This document shows, piece after piece, positions 1 through 6,692 of a stretch of 12,893 bases of DNA. Positions within the stretch are counted from its first letter, which is position 1; every line of letters starts with the position of its first letter. A program made the translations under genes and the position numbers. The stretch is from NCBI GenBank assembly GCA_021827875.1, contig JAKAUA010000052.1, positions 1-12,893 on the forward strand, read 5' to 3'. The DNA is from a bacterium (GTDB lineage Bacteria; Babelota; Babeliae; Babelales; Vermiphilaceae). The notes beneath the pieces were generated by a model. That model ran no database searches. It worked only from the letters and a program-made list of their open reading frames with translations, and was not told the origin of the DNA.

Positions 1-75
1 ATCAGGCATAGGCTTTTGTTTTTAGCAAAAATTTATGCCCTTCCATTTTTAGGAATTTGGTTAATTTTTTATTGA
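1..75 (+). CDS. C-terminal fragment of a possible hydrophobic protein (partial at left edge)
   Basis: Frame 1 is open from the first base to a TGA at 73-75, giving 24 residues rich in Leu, Ile, Phe and Trp, with a stretch (LPFLGIWLIF) that looks like the end of a membrane helix. The other two forward frames close within about 25 bases. This could be the tail of a membrane protein entering from the left, but 24 codons is too short to be sure, and I recognise no family. Confidence 0.3.
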   Translation: MRHRLLFLAKIYALPFLGIWLIFY

Positions 76-326
76 CTTTGATCACAATCAGTGAGTGATT
101 TCGTAGAAATCGTATCGAACCATGCGGGCTCTAAAAAATGTATGCCTGCTATCCTTATGTCATTCTATTTTTATCCGCCTAACCCTTCGATACAGCGGCT
201 ATAAGCCGCCACTCAGGGCGAGCGGCGGTAATAAATTTTATGTTGAAGACTGAAGATGATATGTGCGTAATATAGCAAGCAGCGTTAAATAAAACACAAT
301 TGTGATAAGGTAATTGCCTCAATGAA
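76..326. other. Intergenic spacer without a recognisable gene
   Basis: About 250 bases with no ORF of useful length on either strand and no tRNA cloverleaf that I can fold by eye. It holds a perfect small hairpin (GATTTC, loop GTA, GAAATC, 97-111) with no T-run after it, the GC-rich nested palindrome at 171-234, and a self-complementary decamer CACAATTGTG at 295-304. It separates a possible plus-strand gene on the left from the 3' end of minus-strand pgeF, so both flanking genes end here. Confidence 0.6.
171..234. repeat. GC-rich nested palindrome, REP-like dispersed element
   Basis: Three nested pairs of arms are visible: CCGCC (175-179) with GGCGG (224-228), CCCT (183-186) with AGGG (215-218), and GCGGCT (195-200) with AGCCGC (204-209) around a 3-base loop. 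The flanks TTAT and ATAA extend the symmetry. The element is much richer in G+C than the DNA around it. The pattern CCCTTCGATAC, a variable hairpin, then ACTCAGGGCGAGCGG resembles a short palindromic repeat that I remember from intergenic spacers of many unrelated bacteria. Only one copy lies in this window, so repeat status is inferred. It could also work as a bidirectional transcription barrier between two converging genes. Confidence 0.5.
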
Positions 327-338
327 TCAATTATCCTT
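307..338 (-). terminator. Weak candidate terminator of pgeF
   Basis: On the minus strand AAGGATAATTG, formed by the last pgeF codons and stop, can pair with CAATTACCTT after an 11-base loop, leaving one bulged base. The stem is AT-rich. The T-rich run (TGTGTTTTATTT) comes about 7 bases after the stem rather than directly after it. This is a weak candidate at best. Confidence 0.2.
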
Positions 339-1055
339 TAAAGCTATGACACTCATCTGGCGTCCGGATAACGTCGGAGCTCTGCGGTGAGAGAAAAATG
401 CATGATTATCTATGGTGCAATGAGAATACGTGGCAATGATGTGCTGCGGCTTTACGCCGAGGTGTTCAAGCTGCAGGCGATTACAGAGCAGATTGTCAAA
501 AAACAATTGGCCATTTCTTTTTTGAATTAATCGATCTGAAAAAGGAAAGTGTGCTATTTTTTCTAAAAAATCATCGCCAACTTGATAACAACACGCATGT
601 GCTGCAGATCCAAAATAGATGCGTAAATCTGCCGGAGAGGTTTCATAATGATGATGCATTGCTTGTATAGTTTTCTCCACAATCCGGTCAACTGTGCCTC
701 GCCAGCCGGCATGCACGGCGCTAATAGCGTTGGTTTTAGTATCATGGATTAAAATGGGCAGACAATCAGCAGCCATTATGCCAATACCAAGAGCTTTTTC
801 TTGTGTTATCAAAAAATCTCCATCAGTTTTGAATGAGGGCAGGCTGCGTTGCTCGCCAGAGAACGCTATGCCAAAATTTGAATGAATTTGATTCATAAAC
901 AAAAGATTGTTGATACTCATAGTTTGTCTTAGGTGAGTAAATTTTTGTTGCTCAAGCAAGGGCAAGGCAGGGTCATATGTTTGATATTCATCTTTGTATA
1001 GTTGGTCATTGGCATCGCCAAAATAGATGGCGATAGTGTCGTCTTGATAGAGCAT
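327..1055 (-). CDS. pgeF: PgeF/YfiH family (laccase-domain) peptidoglycan editing factor or purine nucleoside phosphorylase
   Basis: Family: YfiH/YlmD, Pfam Cu-oxidase_4. Members are linked to peptidoglycan quality control in E. coli and to purine nucleoside phosphorylase/adenosine deaminase activity; they are cytoplasmic, zinc-dependent and about 240 residues long. Seen here, numbered from the ATG at 1055 (242 residues): the three metal ligands H58 (NQIHS), C98 (AADCLP) and H115 (HAGWRG), a CCYQVG motif near 155-160, and the terminal CT-D-x(3)-FFSHRR motif near 213-225. The loop before CCYQVG is GSAAHA, where the family usually has a GP-x-IG form, so it is slightly divergent. An in-frame ATG at 1085 would add 10 residues, but it lies in the loop of the upstream terminator hairpin and has no ribosome site; residues after 1055 look like the normal N terminus. 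The gene follows the coiled-coil gene on the same strand, beyond the terminator. Confidence 0.93.
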   Translation of the reverse strand: MLYQDDTIAIYFGDANDQLYKDEYQTYDPALPLLEQQKFTHLRQTMSINNLLFMNQIHSNFGIAFSGEQRSLPSFKTDGDFLITQEKALGIGIMAADCLPILIHDTKTNAISAVHAGWRGTVDRIVEKTIQAMHHHYETSPADLRIYFGSAAHACCYQVGDDFLEKIAHFPFSDRLIQKRNGQLFFDNLLCNRLQLEHLGVKPQHIIATYSHCTIDNHAFFSHRRAPTLSGRQMSVIALKDN

Positions 1056-1067
1056 AATATCTAAAAA

Positions 1068-1105
1068 AATTTCCTCCCTGTGCATTGCTACACAGAGAGG
1101 AAATC
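1068..1105 (-). terminator. Intrinsic terminator after the coiled-coil gene, overlapping the pgeF leader
   Basis: On the minus strand the arm GATTTCCTCTCTGTG (1105-1091) pairs with CACAGGGAGGAAAT (1082-1069) over about 14 pairs, with one G-T wobble and an 8-base loop (1083-1090). The second arm runs straight into seven Ts. This is textbook intrinsic-terminator form, 38 bases after the stop codon at 1143-1145. The second arm contains GGGAGG, a strong ribosome-site sequence, but it is about 17 bases from the pgeF ATG at 1055, further than usual. Confidence 0.8.
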
Positions 1106-1108
1106 ATT

Positions 1109-1136
1109 ATTTTACCAAGATGTCTATAACTGTAAG
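1109..1136 (-). promoter_or_regulatory. Possible pgeF promoter
   Basis: CTTACA (1136-1131) and TAAAAT (1114-1109) are separated by 16 bases on the minus strand. The -35 match is 4/6 and the -10 match 5/6. Transcription would start around 1102, at the foot of the hairpin at 1068-1105. In AT-rich DNA such matches arise often by chance, so this only offers a way for pgeF to be expressed beyond the terminator. Confidence 0.2.
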
Positions 1137-1142
1137 AAGAAA

Positions 1143-3668
1143 TCAGAACGGTGATTCTGGTTCTGGAGCTTCTTCTTTAGCAGGTTCTTCAGATGGTTGA
1201 GATGAAGAAGCTTCTTCGCTTTTTGCGGACTCAGATGCAGGGGCCGATGATGATGCGGCTCCTTCGTCCATGTATCCGCCGACTTTGCTTTCCCAATGAG
1301 AAGGATTTTCGTTGTAACTTTCTTCAGATGTGTTTTCAGGTATATAGCGATTTACTGTCTCTGCTGCGCTTCGCGCTTTATCCAATATGTTACCTGCTGT
1401 ATCAACGGTCCAATCTTTGACTGATTTTGCTCCGCTTGCGATAGCTTTTGCTTTGTCACTTTCGCCGATTTTATTAAGTTCGGCTTTTGCCCAGTTTGCA
1501 GCATCGCTGAGTTTTGCGCCAACCAAGCTTGCGCCTGTTCCAACAGCCTGGCCTACACGACTTTCTTGTACATAATTGCCAGCCTTAGAAGCTCCCCCTG
1601 ATAGTGCTTCGCCAGCTTTAGAAGCTTTTTCTCTCGCTGCTTTTCCGTATTCAGATTCCCAAGCTTGGTGCGCCTTGTTGCGTGCGAGTTCCATTGCGTC
1701 TTGTGCGGCCTTACCTAACTTATCCCAATCCTCTTTGTTGTTCTTTAAGAACTCTTGCCATTCTTCATCGGTCATTTCAGCAAAACTCTTGCCTTCACTT
1801 CCTTCTGCAAATGCAGGAGTGCCTGGTTGAGCTACCGGTTTCTTTTCAGCTACTGCAGGTATTTTTTCTGAAATGGTCAAATTGATGTAAGCTTTATTTT
1901 TAAGAATGCTTGATATGTCGCACTTGTATTTTTCCCAATTACTTGCCCATTTGGTGATTTGGTCTAAGTATGTTTCTTTATTTGATTTGCCTCCAAGTAT
2001 TCCTTTTTTGTCATTTAAAACAGCGTCACCAATTGTTTTGCTGATAAAAGTGTAACCTTCTTTGAACAGAGGTAAATTTTTATTAAACATTTCTGCTATT
2101 GCTTCTAGTGCCCACGCATGTTTGTCTTGCGCAGCATTTTTTAGAGCGCAGAGTGCCCAGGTGCCATAATTAGCGCCTACCTTTGCATCATAATTCCATG
2201 ATGCGTATACCGCTTTTTCAACTAAATATTTTTGGAATTTTGCATGCCCTTTATTGGTTTGGTCTATAACAAAGGCCTTTAGTCCATTTGGGGACAAGTT
2301 TTTTGTTTGTCTATTATCAGGATGTTCAAGAGCAGTTATTACATAATCAAATGCAAAATCTTTGGTAGATGCCAATGCAAGGAGAGCGTCTTGTGCCCAT
2401 TTTGGCTGACGTGTTATGCCATGTATATCCTCGCCGTTCTGACGATCAGAATATTCCTCTTTTGCATTTAAAAGAGCATCTTGAGCCCACTTTTGGTCAT
2501 TTTTTGCTGCTTGCATAATAATCCACTGCGCTCGTTTGCTCGCATCAGAATATTTAGGGGCTTCTGGACGATATTGATCATCCTTGTTTTTATTATCTTC
2601 TGCTAAGTAGAGTAGGTGTGTTTGTACTGGTTTGCGAGATGAAGCAAATTGAGCAGCTTGATGAAATGATGCATCATTCTCGGTTAAAAGCATAGGAAGA
2701 TTAGTAGCAATTGCAGCGCTATTATCTAAAAGCTTTCCAAAAATGTTGCGCAATTCAGAAGGCGTTATAGAAGCCAATACAGCTTGTGTTTCCGGTGCAT
2801 AGCGTGCATTTAGTTGAGCGTTTGCTTCTGCTAATGCAGCGTCTTTTTGTGCAAGAACAGCATTGGCTTTGTCTAGAGCTTCTTCTTTTTGTTTTAATTC
2901 AGCGGTGAGAGACTCGACTTTTGCATGAGCTTTATCGATAGCTGTTTTTGCTTGTTCTAGTGCTTTTTTATTTTGAGCAAGATCTTTTTGCAATTCAGTA
3001 ACGTCTGTTGATGCTGCTTTTTGTTCTTGTAATGCTAGTTCTGCTTGTTGTTTTGCTTTATCAAGTTCATCCTGTATGCGAGCAGCTTCGCGTGCATTCT
3101 GGGCATTCTTGGCATCTGTCAATTTTTGATTTAAATCATCTACGTCGGCTTTACTTTTTTCTAGCTGCTTTTCTTTTTCTGCTAGTAATGCATTAGCTTC
3201 GCGAACACCACTTTCTTGTATAGTTATCGAGCGTTTAAGCTGTTCATTTTCTGCCTTGAGGCGATCATGTTCATCTTTAGCGCCATCAACGCGTTGTTGA
3301 GCATCATTAACTGATTTAGTTGCGCCATTTGCTTGAGTTTCTGCGCCTTGGTAGCTGACAAGAAGTGCTTGATAGCTGCTGTTTGCATCAGCTAATTGTT
3401 TTTGTAAATTGGCGATTGTTGTTGTGCCGGCACCAATTTTTGCTTTTTGCAATGCATCTGTTAAAAATTGTTTTGTTTGTTTGTTAAATGGCACTTTTCT
3501 AATAATGGTTTCTGCGCGTTGAAGGTCATTGGCCTTGATAGCATTCAAAACATCTTGTCGTGCTTTATTAACGCCTGTGACACTATTTGGGTAACTTACC
3601 GTTTGTGCCGTGGCACTATTTATAGCAGCTGCCAACAGCAGTAGCATTGAACATTGTTTTTTATTCAT
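1143..3668 (-). CDS. Secreted coiled-coil protein with helical repeats and an acidic Pro/Glu/Ser tail
   Basis: I recognise no family. Seen in the 841 residues: a signal peptide (basic MNKK, Leu/Ala core, likely cut after TATAQ near 22); a short helical segment (30-80); a long predicted coiled coil (about 82-290) rich in Ala, Lys, Glu, Gln and Asp; a helical region (about 295-590) with recurring Trp-Ala motifs, including KWAQDALL twice, 30 residues apart (W394 and W424), and related W382, W504 and W519; a linker (600-625); an amphipathic Ala/Lys/Gly helix zone (about 645-775) resembling LEA or apolipoprotein-like sequence; and a low-complexity Ser/Glu/Pro tail (779-841). The start has AAAGGA 8 bases upstream. 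It lies 18 bp after the beta-barrel gene, so the two are probably one transcript, ended by the terminator at 1068-1105. A periplasmic or surface structural role is inference. The final Phe follows PESP, not a beta strand, so it is unlikely to be a barrel signal. Confidence 0.85.
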   Translation of the reverse strand: MNKKQCSMLLLLAAAINSATAQTVSYPNSVTGVNKARQDVLNAIKANDLQRAETIIRKVPFNKQTKQFLTDALQKAKIGAGTTTIANLQKQLADANSSYQALLVSYQGAETQANGATKSVNDAQQRVDGAKDEHDRLKAENEQLKRSITIQESGVREANALLAEKEKQLEKSKADVDDLNQKLTDAKNAQNAREAARIQDELDKAKQQAELALQEQKAASTDVTELQKDLAQNKKALEQAKTAIDKAHAKVESLTAELKQKEEALDKANAVLAQKDAALAEANAQLNARYAPETQAVLASITPSELRNIFGKLLDNSAAIATNLPMLLTENDASFHQAAQFASSRKPVQTHLLYLAEDNKNKDDQYRPEAPKYSDASKRAQWIIMQAAKNDQKWAQDALLNAKEEYSDRQNGEDIHGITRQPKWAQDALLALASTKDFAFDYVITALEHPDNRQTKNLSPNGLKAFVIDQTNKGHAKFQKYLVEKAVYASWNYDAKVGANYGTWALCALKNAAQDKHAWALEAIAEMFNKNLPLFKEGYTFISKTIGDAVLNDKKGILGGKSNKETYLDQITKWASNWEKYKCDISSILKNKAYINLTISEKIPAVAEKKPVAQPGTPAFAEGSEGKSFAEMTDEEWQEFLKNNKEDWDKLGKAAQDAMELARNKAHQAWESEYGKAAREKASKAGEALSGGASKAGNYVQESRVGQAVGTGASLVGAKLSDAANWAKAELNKIGESDKAKAIASGAKSVKDWTVDTAGNILDKARSAAETVNRYIPENTSEESYNENPSHWESKVGGYMDEGAASSSAPASESAKSEEASSSQPSEEPAKEEAPEPESPF

Positions 3669-3686
3669 AGTCTATCCTTTTATTTT

Positions 3687-5273
3687 TTAGAATGAAATGC
3701 CACCTTTTAACCATATGGTCCAGCGGTTTAAGGTAGTGTTATCTTCTGTAAATTCATACGAACCACCCGCGGAGACAAAACGAGGGTATTCATGTTCATT
3801 GCAGCGATAGCTTGCATTCGCATATAAAGTATTGCTGATGATGGCAGGGTGTGAAGCAGAAAGCATATCTAAATCAGTAACTTTAATTTCGGTACTGTTA
3901 TATTCTGCTGTAGAGAACGCGCCGCCTGTAGCATTTACTGCATTGAGTGCGTTAAAATTATCGCCTATTTGTTGCACGCTGTCCGTTGACCCGCCCGGAT
4001 GCAGACCCTTTAATGCAGGTCCAACTTTCCATGGGCATGCAAGTTCAACATATTCTGCTTGGCGCGCATAAAAGTTATACCCTAATTCAAGCTGTTTTGA
4101 TCCACATGAGGTGGTATAAGTAACGGCAGTGTTGCTAGTGGTAGAGAATCCGGGATAGACATTTACCTCTTTGGTAAGAATATTAATGCCCGGCGTTATA
4201 TTGAGAAGAGGATTATCTGCAGTATATGCCGGTATTGCATCTGCTGCGCTCGCATACATTTGCATGTAGCGGCTCCAAGGCTTATTTTTTAAATCGATAG
4301 AGCGTACTTCTTTTGACTTGAATAGATATTGGCCATTTGAGTTAAATTCAAAATCAAGGCGTGCACCATTTTCGCATGACCAGAGAGTAACGTGTGAAGA
4401 GCTGCCAAGTATAAGGCCGGCATGGTGATTGTTACCTACTATGGATTCAAACATTTCTCTGGCTTTAACATGGGTACCTGTTGGCACAAGAGCCCCGATA
4501 TAACCATTCATATCGTAATCGTCATGCGCTACTGTTTTGTAACCAATGAGCAAGGTCACGTCACCAAGGCCCCAACGCGCTTTATTTTCAGCTACGATTT
4601 TGCCGTATTCAAAGGTCGGTTGTGCAAATGCTTCTGTCGCATTTGGATATACCACCACTCCGGCAGGTATATCGGCTGTTAAAACGCCGCCACCATCGTT
4701 AATAACATTTTCACATATATGCATACCTGTTTTAACATGCAATATTGGTGCCGATGCTAAAAACCAGAATGCGCGTCCATCACTGCGTTGCGCAAACTCT
4801 TGGCGATATGAGATTCCTAATCCACCAAAGCTATAGCGTGGATGGAAAGAAAGCTCACTTTCAAAGTTGCCATTTTTTGTATAAACGCCGATCTGGTTCG
4901 CTAAAATATCAACATCAGGAATTGGATTATTAAGAACAATGCCATCTGCTTCTGAGATATGCAATGTTGAGCTGTTATTAAAGGTAAAATAGCGTGCCAA
5001 ATCATATGAGTCTGTTGATTTACCGCCTAAGGCGACGAGTTGTAGCGAGCCATTGCGGCATTCCTTGCCTTTTGCATCCATGCGGTCATACCACCAGCCT
5101 GCTAAAAATTCAGGGGAGTTGAGTTGGAACGATGGTCGAACAGAGAAGAAGGATTTGCCGAGAGCTTTTACTTCGCGATTTCCTTCCGGATTAATACATT
5201 GGACCATGCTGTCTACTGTTTGCGGCGCAATAATGGGCGCTACCAGTAGCAATAGTGCTATCCGTTTATTCAT
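3687..5273 (-). CDS. Predicted outer-membrane beta-barrel protein
   Basis: The 528 residues begin with a signal peptide (MNKR followed by a Leu/Ala/Ile core to about residue 17). The mature part has many short alternating polar/hydrophobic stretches rich in Gly, Asn, Tyr and Phe, as in transmembrane beta strands. It ends in a strand (RWTIWLKGGISF) whose last residue is Phe, the usual recognition signature for the BAM complex. I do not recognise a named porin family. Seven cysteines lie in the sequence, which is notable for a barrel. The start has CAGGAG 8 bases upstream of the ATG. The gene is first in a two-gene unit with the coiled-coil gene 18 bp downstream, and a plausible promoter lies at 5332-5360. 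A porin, adhesin or transporter would all fit; substrate unknown. Confidence 0.8.
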   Translation of the reverse strand: MNKRIALLLLVAPIIAPQTVDSMVQCINPEGNREVKALGKSFFSVRPSFQLNSPEFLAGWWYDRMDAKGKECRNGSLQLVALGGKSTDSYDLARYFTFNNSSTLHISEADGIVLNNPIPDVDILANQIGVYTKNGNFESELSFHPRYSFGGLGISYRQEFAQRSDGRAFWFLASAPILHVKTGMHICENVINDGGGVLTADIPAGVVVYPNATEAFAQPTFEYGKIVAENKARWGLGDVTLLIGYKTVAHDDYDMNGYIGALVPTGTHVKAREMFESIVGNNHHAGLILGSSSHVTLWSCENGARLDFEFNSNGQYLFKSKEVRSIDLKNKPWSRYMQMYASAADAIPAYTADNPLLNITPGINILTKEVNVYPGFSTTSNTAVTYTTSCGSKQLELGYNFYARQAEYVELACPWKVGPALKGLHPGGSTDSVQQIGDNFNALNAVNATGGAFSTAEYNSTEIKVTDLDMLSASHPAIISNTLYANASYRCNEHEYPRFVSAGGSYEFTEDNTTLNRWTIWLKGGISF

Positions 5274-5331
5274 TATACAAACTCCTGTTTAAAAAAAAGG
5301 ATTAACTATTTTTTGACCACCTTATTTTTAC

Positions 5332-5360
5332 TTATAGAATATTCTTTTGGTAGAAATCAA
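5332..5360 (-). promoter_or_regulatory. Candidate sigma-70-type promoter of the barrel/coiled-coil operon
   Basis: On the minus strand TTGATT (5360-5355) and CTATAA (5337-5332) are exactly 17 bases apart, with 4/6 and 4/6 consensus matches. They lie 59 bases upstream of the barrel ATG, in the only spacer that could hold the operon promoter. The spacer is very AT-rich, so chance matches are likely. Confidence 0.4.
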
Positions 5361-5364
5361 TTTT

Positions 5365-5409
5365 TTGCTGATATTTTTTTCATTACTATGATAAGATGTC
5401 ACCTATAAT
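5365..5409 (+). promoter_or_regulatory. Candidate hisS promoter
   Basis: TTGCTG (5365-5370) and TATGAT (5387-5392) are 16 bases apart, and a perfect TATAAT lies at 5404-5409 without a good -35 at normal spacing. Either could drive hisS, whose ATG at 5442 has a modest ribosome site (ATAGG, 8 bases upstream). It sits back-to-back with the barrel promoter, only about 5 bp away. Confidence 0.35.
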
Positions 5410-5441
5410 AATGATAAATTTGATTATGATAGGCGCTTTGT

Positions 5442-6692
5442 ATGATTACTAGGGTTAAAGGGACGCAGGATTTTCTTGATGTAACATTATTTAATTTTAT
5501 TATACAACATGCGACTCAACAGGCAGAACTCTATCAATTTAAAGAAATTATATTACCCATCTTAGAATATACCGATCTTTTTCAGCGATCTTTGGGAACA
5601 GAAACCGATGTTGTCAATAAAGAAATGTTTTATATAAAGACGCGTGAAGAAGATGAAAGTATCTGTTTAAGGCCGGAAGCGACTGCTTCTATAGCGCGCG
5701 CTTTTATAGAAAACGGGGTGGACCAGTTGCCATGGCGCGTCTTTACCTGTGGCCCTATGTTCCGTTATGAGCGCCCTCAAAAAGGCAGATATCGCCAATT
5801 TAATCAGATAAGTTTTGAGATTATTGGTGCGCAATCTATTCTGCATGATGTAGAATTAATTGCCATGCTTGACCGTCTTTTTACTGAGCGCATTGGTATA
5901 AATTCTCATGCATTGCTTATTAATTTCTTGGGTTGCGCCGAAGATCGCGCAAAATACAAAGAGCTTTTGTATAATTATTTAAAAAAGAATCATTTTGAAG
6001 AATTATGTCCTCAGTGCAAAGAGCGTCTTGAAAAAAATGTTATGCGTGTTTTTGACTGTAAAAATGCGCAATGTCAGCTTCTGTTCCGCAAGGCTCCTAA
6101 GATTACTGACCATTTATGTCAGCCATGCGCTGCTGAGTGGGAACAGGTAAAAGAGCAGCTCGATTTCCTTTCTATCTCTTATTCTCACCAAGATACACTA
6201 GTACGCGGACTTGATTATTACAGCAAAACAGTCTTTGAGTTCACGAGCTCTCATCTGGGTGCACAAAATGCTTTTTGTGCCGGTGGGCGTTATGACCATT
6301 TGGTTGCTATGTTGGGCGGCAAGACAGATCAACCAGCTGTTGGAGCAGCACTGGGCATAGAGCGATTAATGCTTATTTTGGAACAAATAAAAGATACATT
6401 GACTATGCCTCAACAAAAAGCCATACAAGTAATTATCCCTGTCGCCAAAGAGCAGCAGCCACTTGCGCTACTCATAGCGGATGAACTCCGTGCCAATGAC
6501 ATGGGTGTGGAAGTGCTATTAGAAGGCTCCATCAAAAGCATGATGCGCAAAGCTAATAAATTAGGTGCGGCGCACGCATTGCTTATTGGCGAGCAAGAGC
6601 AGCAAGACAAAATCATTACCATTAAAAATATGATAACCGGTACAGAAGAAAAAGTTGCGCAAGCTAACTTGGTTACTCATTTAAAGAAATAG
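5442..6692 (+). CDS. hisS: Histidine--tRNA ligase (HisRS)
   Basis: Class II aminoacyl-tRNA synthetase that charges tRNA-His with histidine, using ATP, in the cytoplasm. The 416 residues match the family's usual length. In order: the N-terminal RVKGTQDF motif (4-11); TETDVVNKEMF and LRPEATAS (53-84); motif 2 with FRYERPQKGRYRQF (107-120) and FEIIG; an insertion with paired cysteines C189/C192, C206/C211 and C226/C229, as in many bacterial HisRS; the histidine-binding LVRGLDYYSKTVFEF (253-267); the AGGRYD segment (280-285); motif 3 GAALGIERL (301-309); and the C-terminal anticodon-binding domain (about 327-416). No key motif is missing. It is a single gene facing away from the barrel operon, and its last 20 bases overlap the 3' end of the opposing HAD-like gene. 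Confidence 0.98.
   Translation: MITRVKGTQDFLDVTLFNFIIQHATQQAELYQFKEIILPILEYTDLFQRSLGTETDVVNKEMFYIKTREEDESICLRPEATASIARAFIENGVDQLPWRVFTCGPMFRYERPQKGRYRQFNQISFEIIGAQSILHDVELIAMLDRLFTERIGINSHALLINFLGCAEDRAKYKELLYNYLKKNHFEELCPQCKERLEKNVMRVFDCKNAQCQLLFRKAPKITDHLCQPCAAEWEQVKEQLDFLSISYSHQDTLVRGLDYYSKTVFEFTSSHLGAQNAFCAGGRYDHLVAMLGGKTDQPAVGAALGIERLMLILEQIKDTLTMPQQKAIQVIIPVAKEQQPLALLIADELRANDMGVEVLLEGSIKSMMRKANKLGAAHALLIGEQEQQDKIITIKNMITGTEEKVAQANLVTHLKK

Noticed and set aside
97..111. GATTTC-GTA-GAAATC hairpin as a terminator of the left-edge gene
   Set aside because: The stem is only 6 bp and is not followed by a T-run, so it does not have terminator form.
295..304. Perfect palindrome CACAATTGTG near the pgeF 3' end
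   Set aside because: Ten bases with no loop cannot form a stable hairpin, and such AT-rich palindromes are expected by chance.
1056..1085. Longer pgeF start at ATG 1085 (10 extra residues)
   Set aside because: The ATG lies in the loop of an intrinsic terminator hairpin, has no ribosome site, and the extra residues come from the stem and T-run.
1200..3600. CRISPR-like or tandem DNA repeats in the coiled-coil gene
   Set aside because: The repeated look comes from codon-biased Ala/Lys/Glu/Gln heptads; there are no regularly spaced identical DNA units with unique spacers.
4546..4836. 96-codon plus-strand ORF inside the barrel gene
   Set aside because: Opposite-strand shadow of the barrel reading frame, with no ribosome site or recognisable features.
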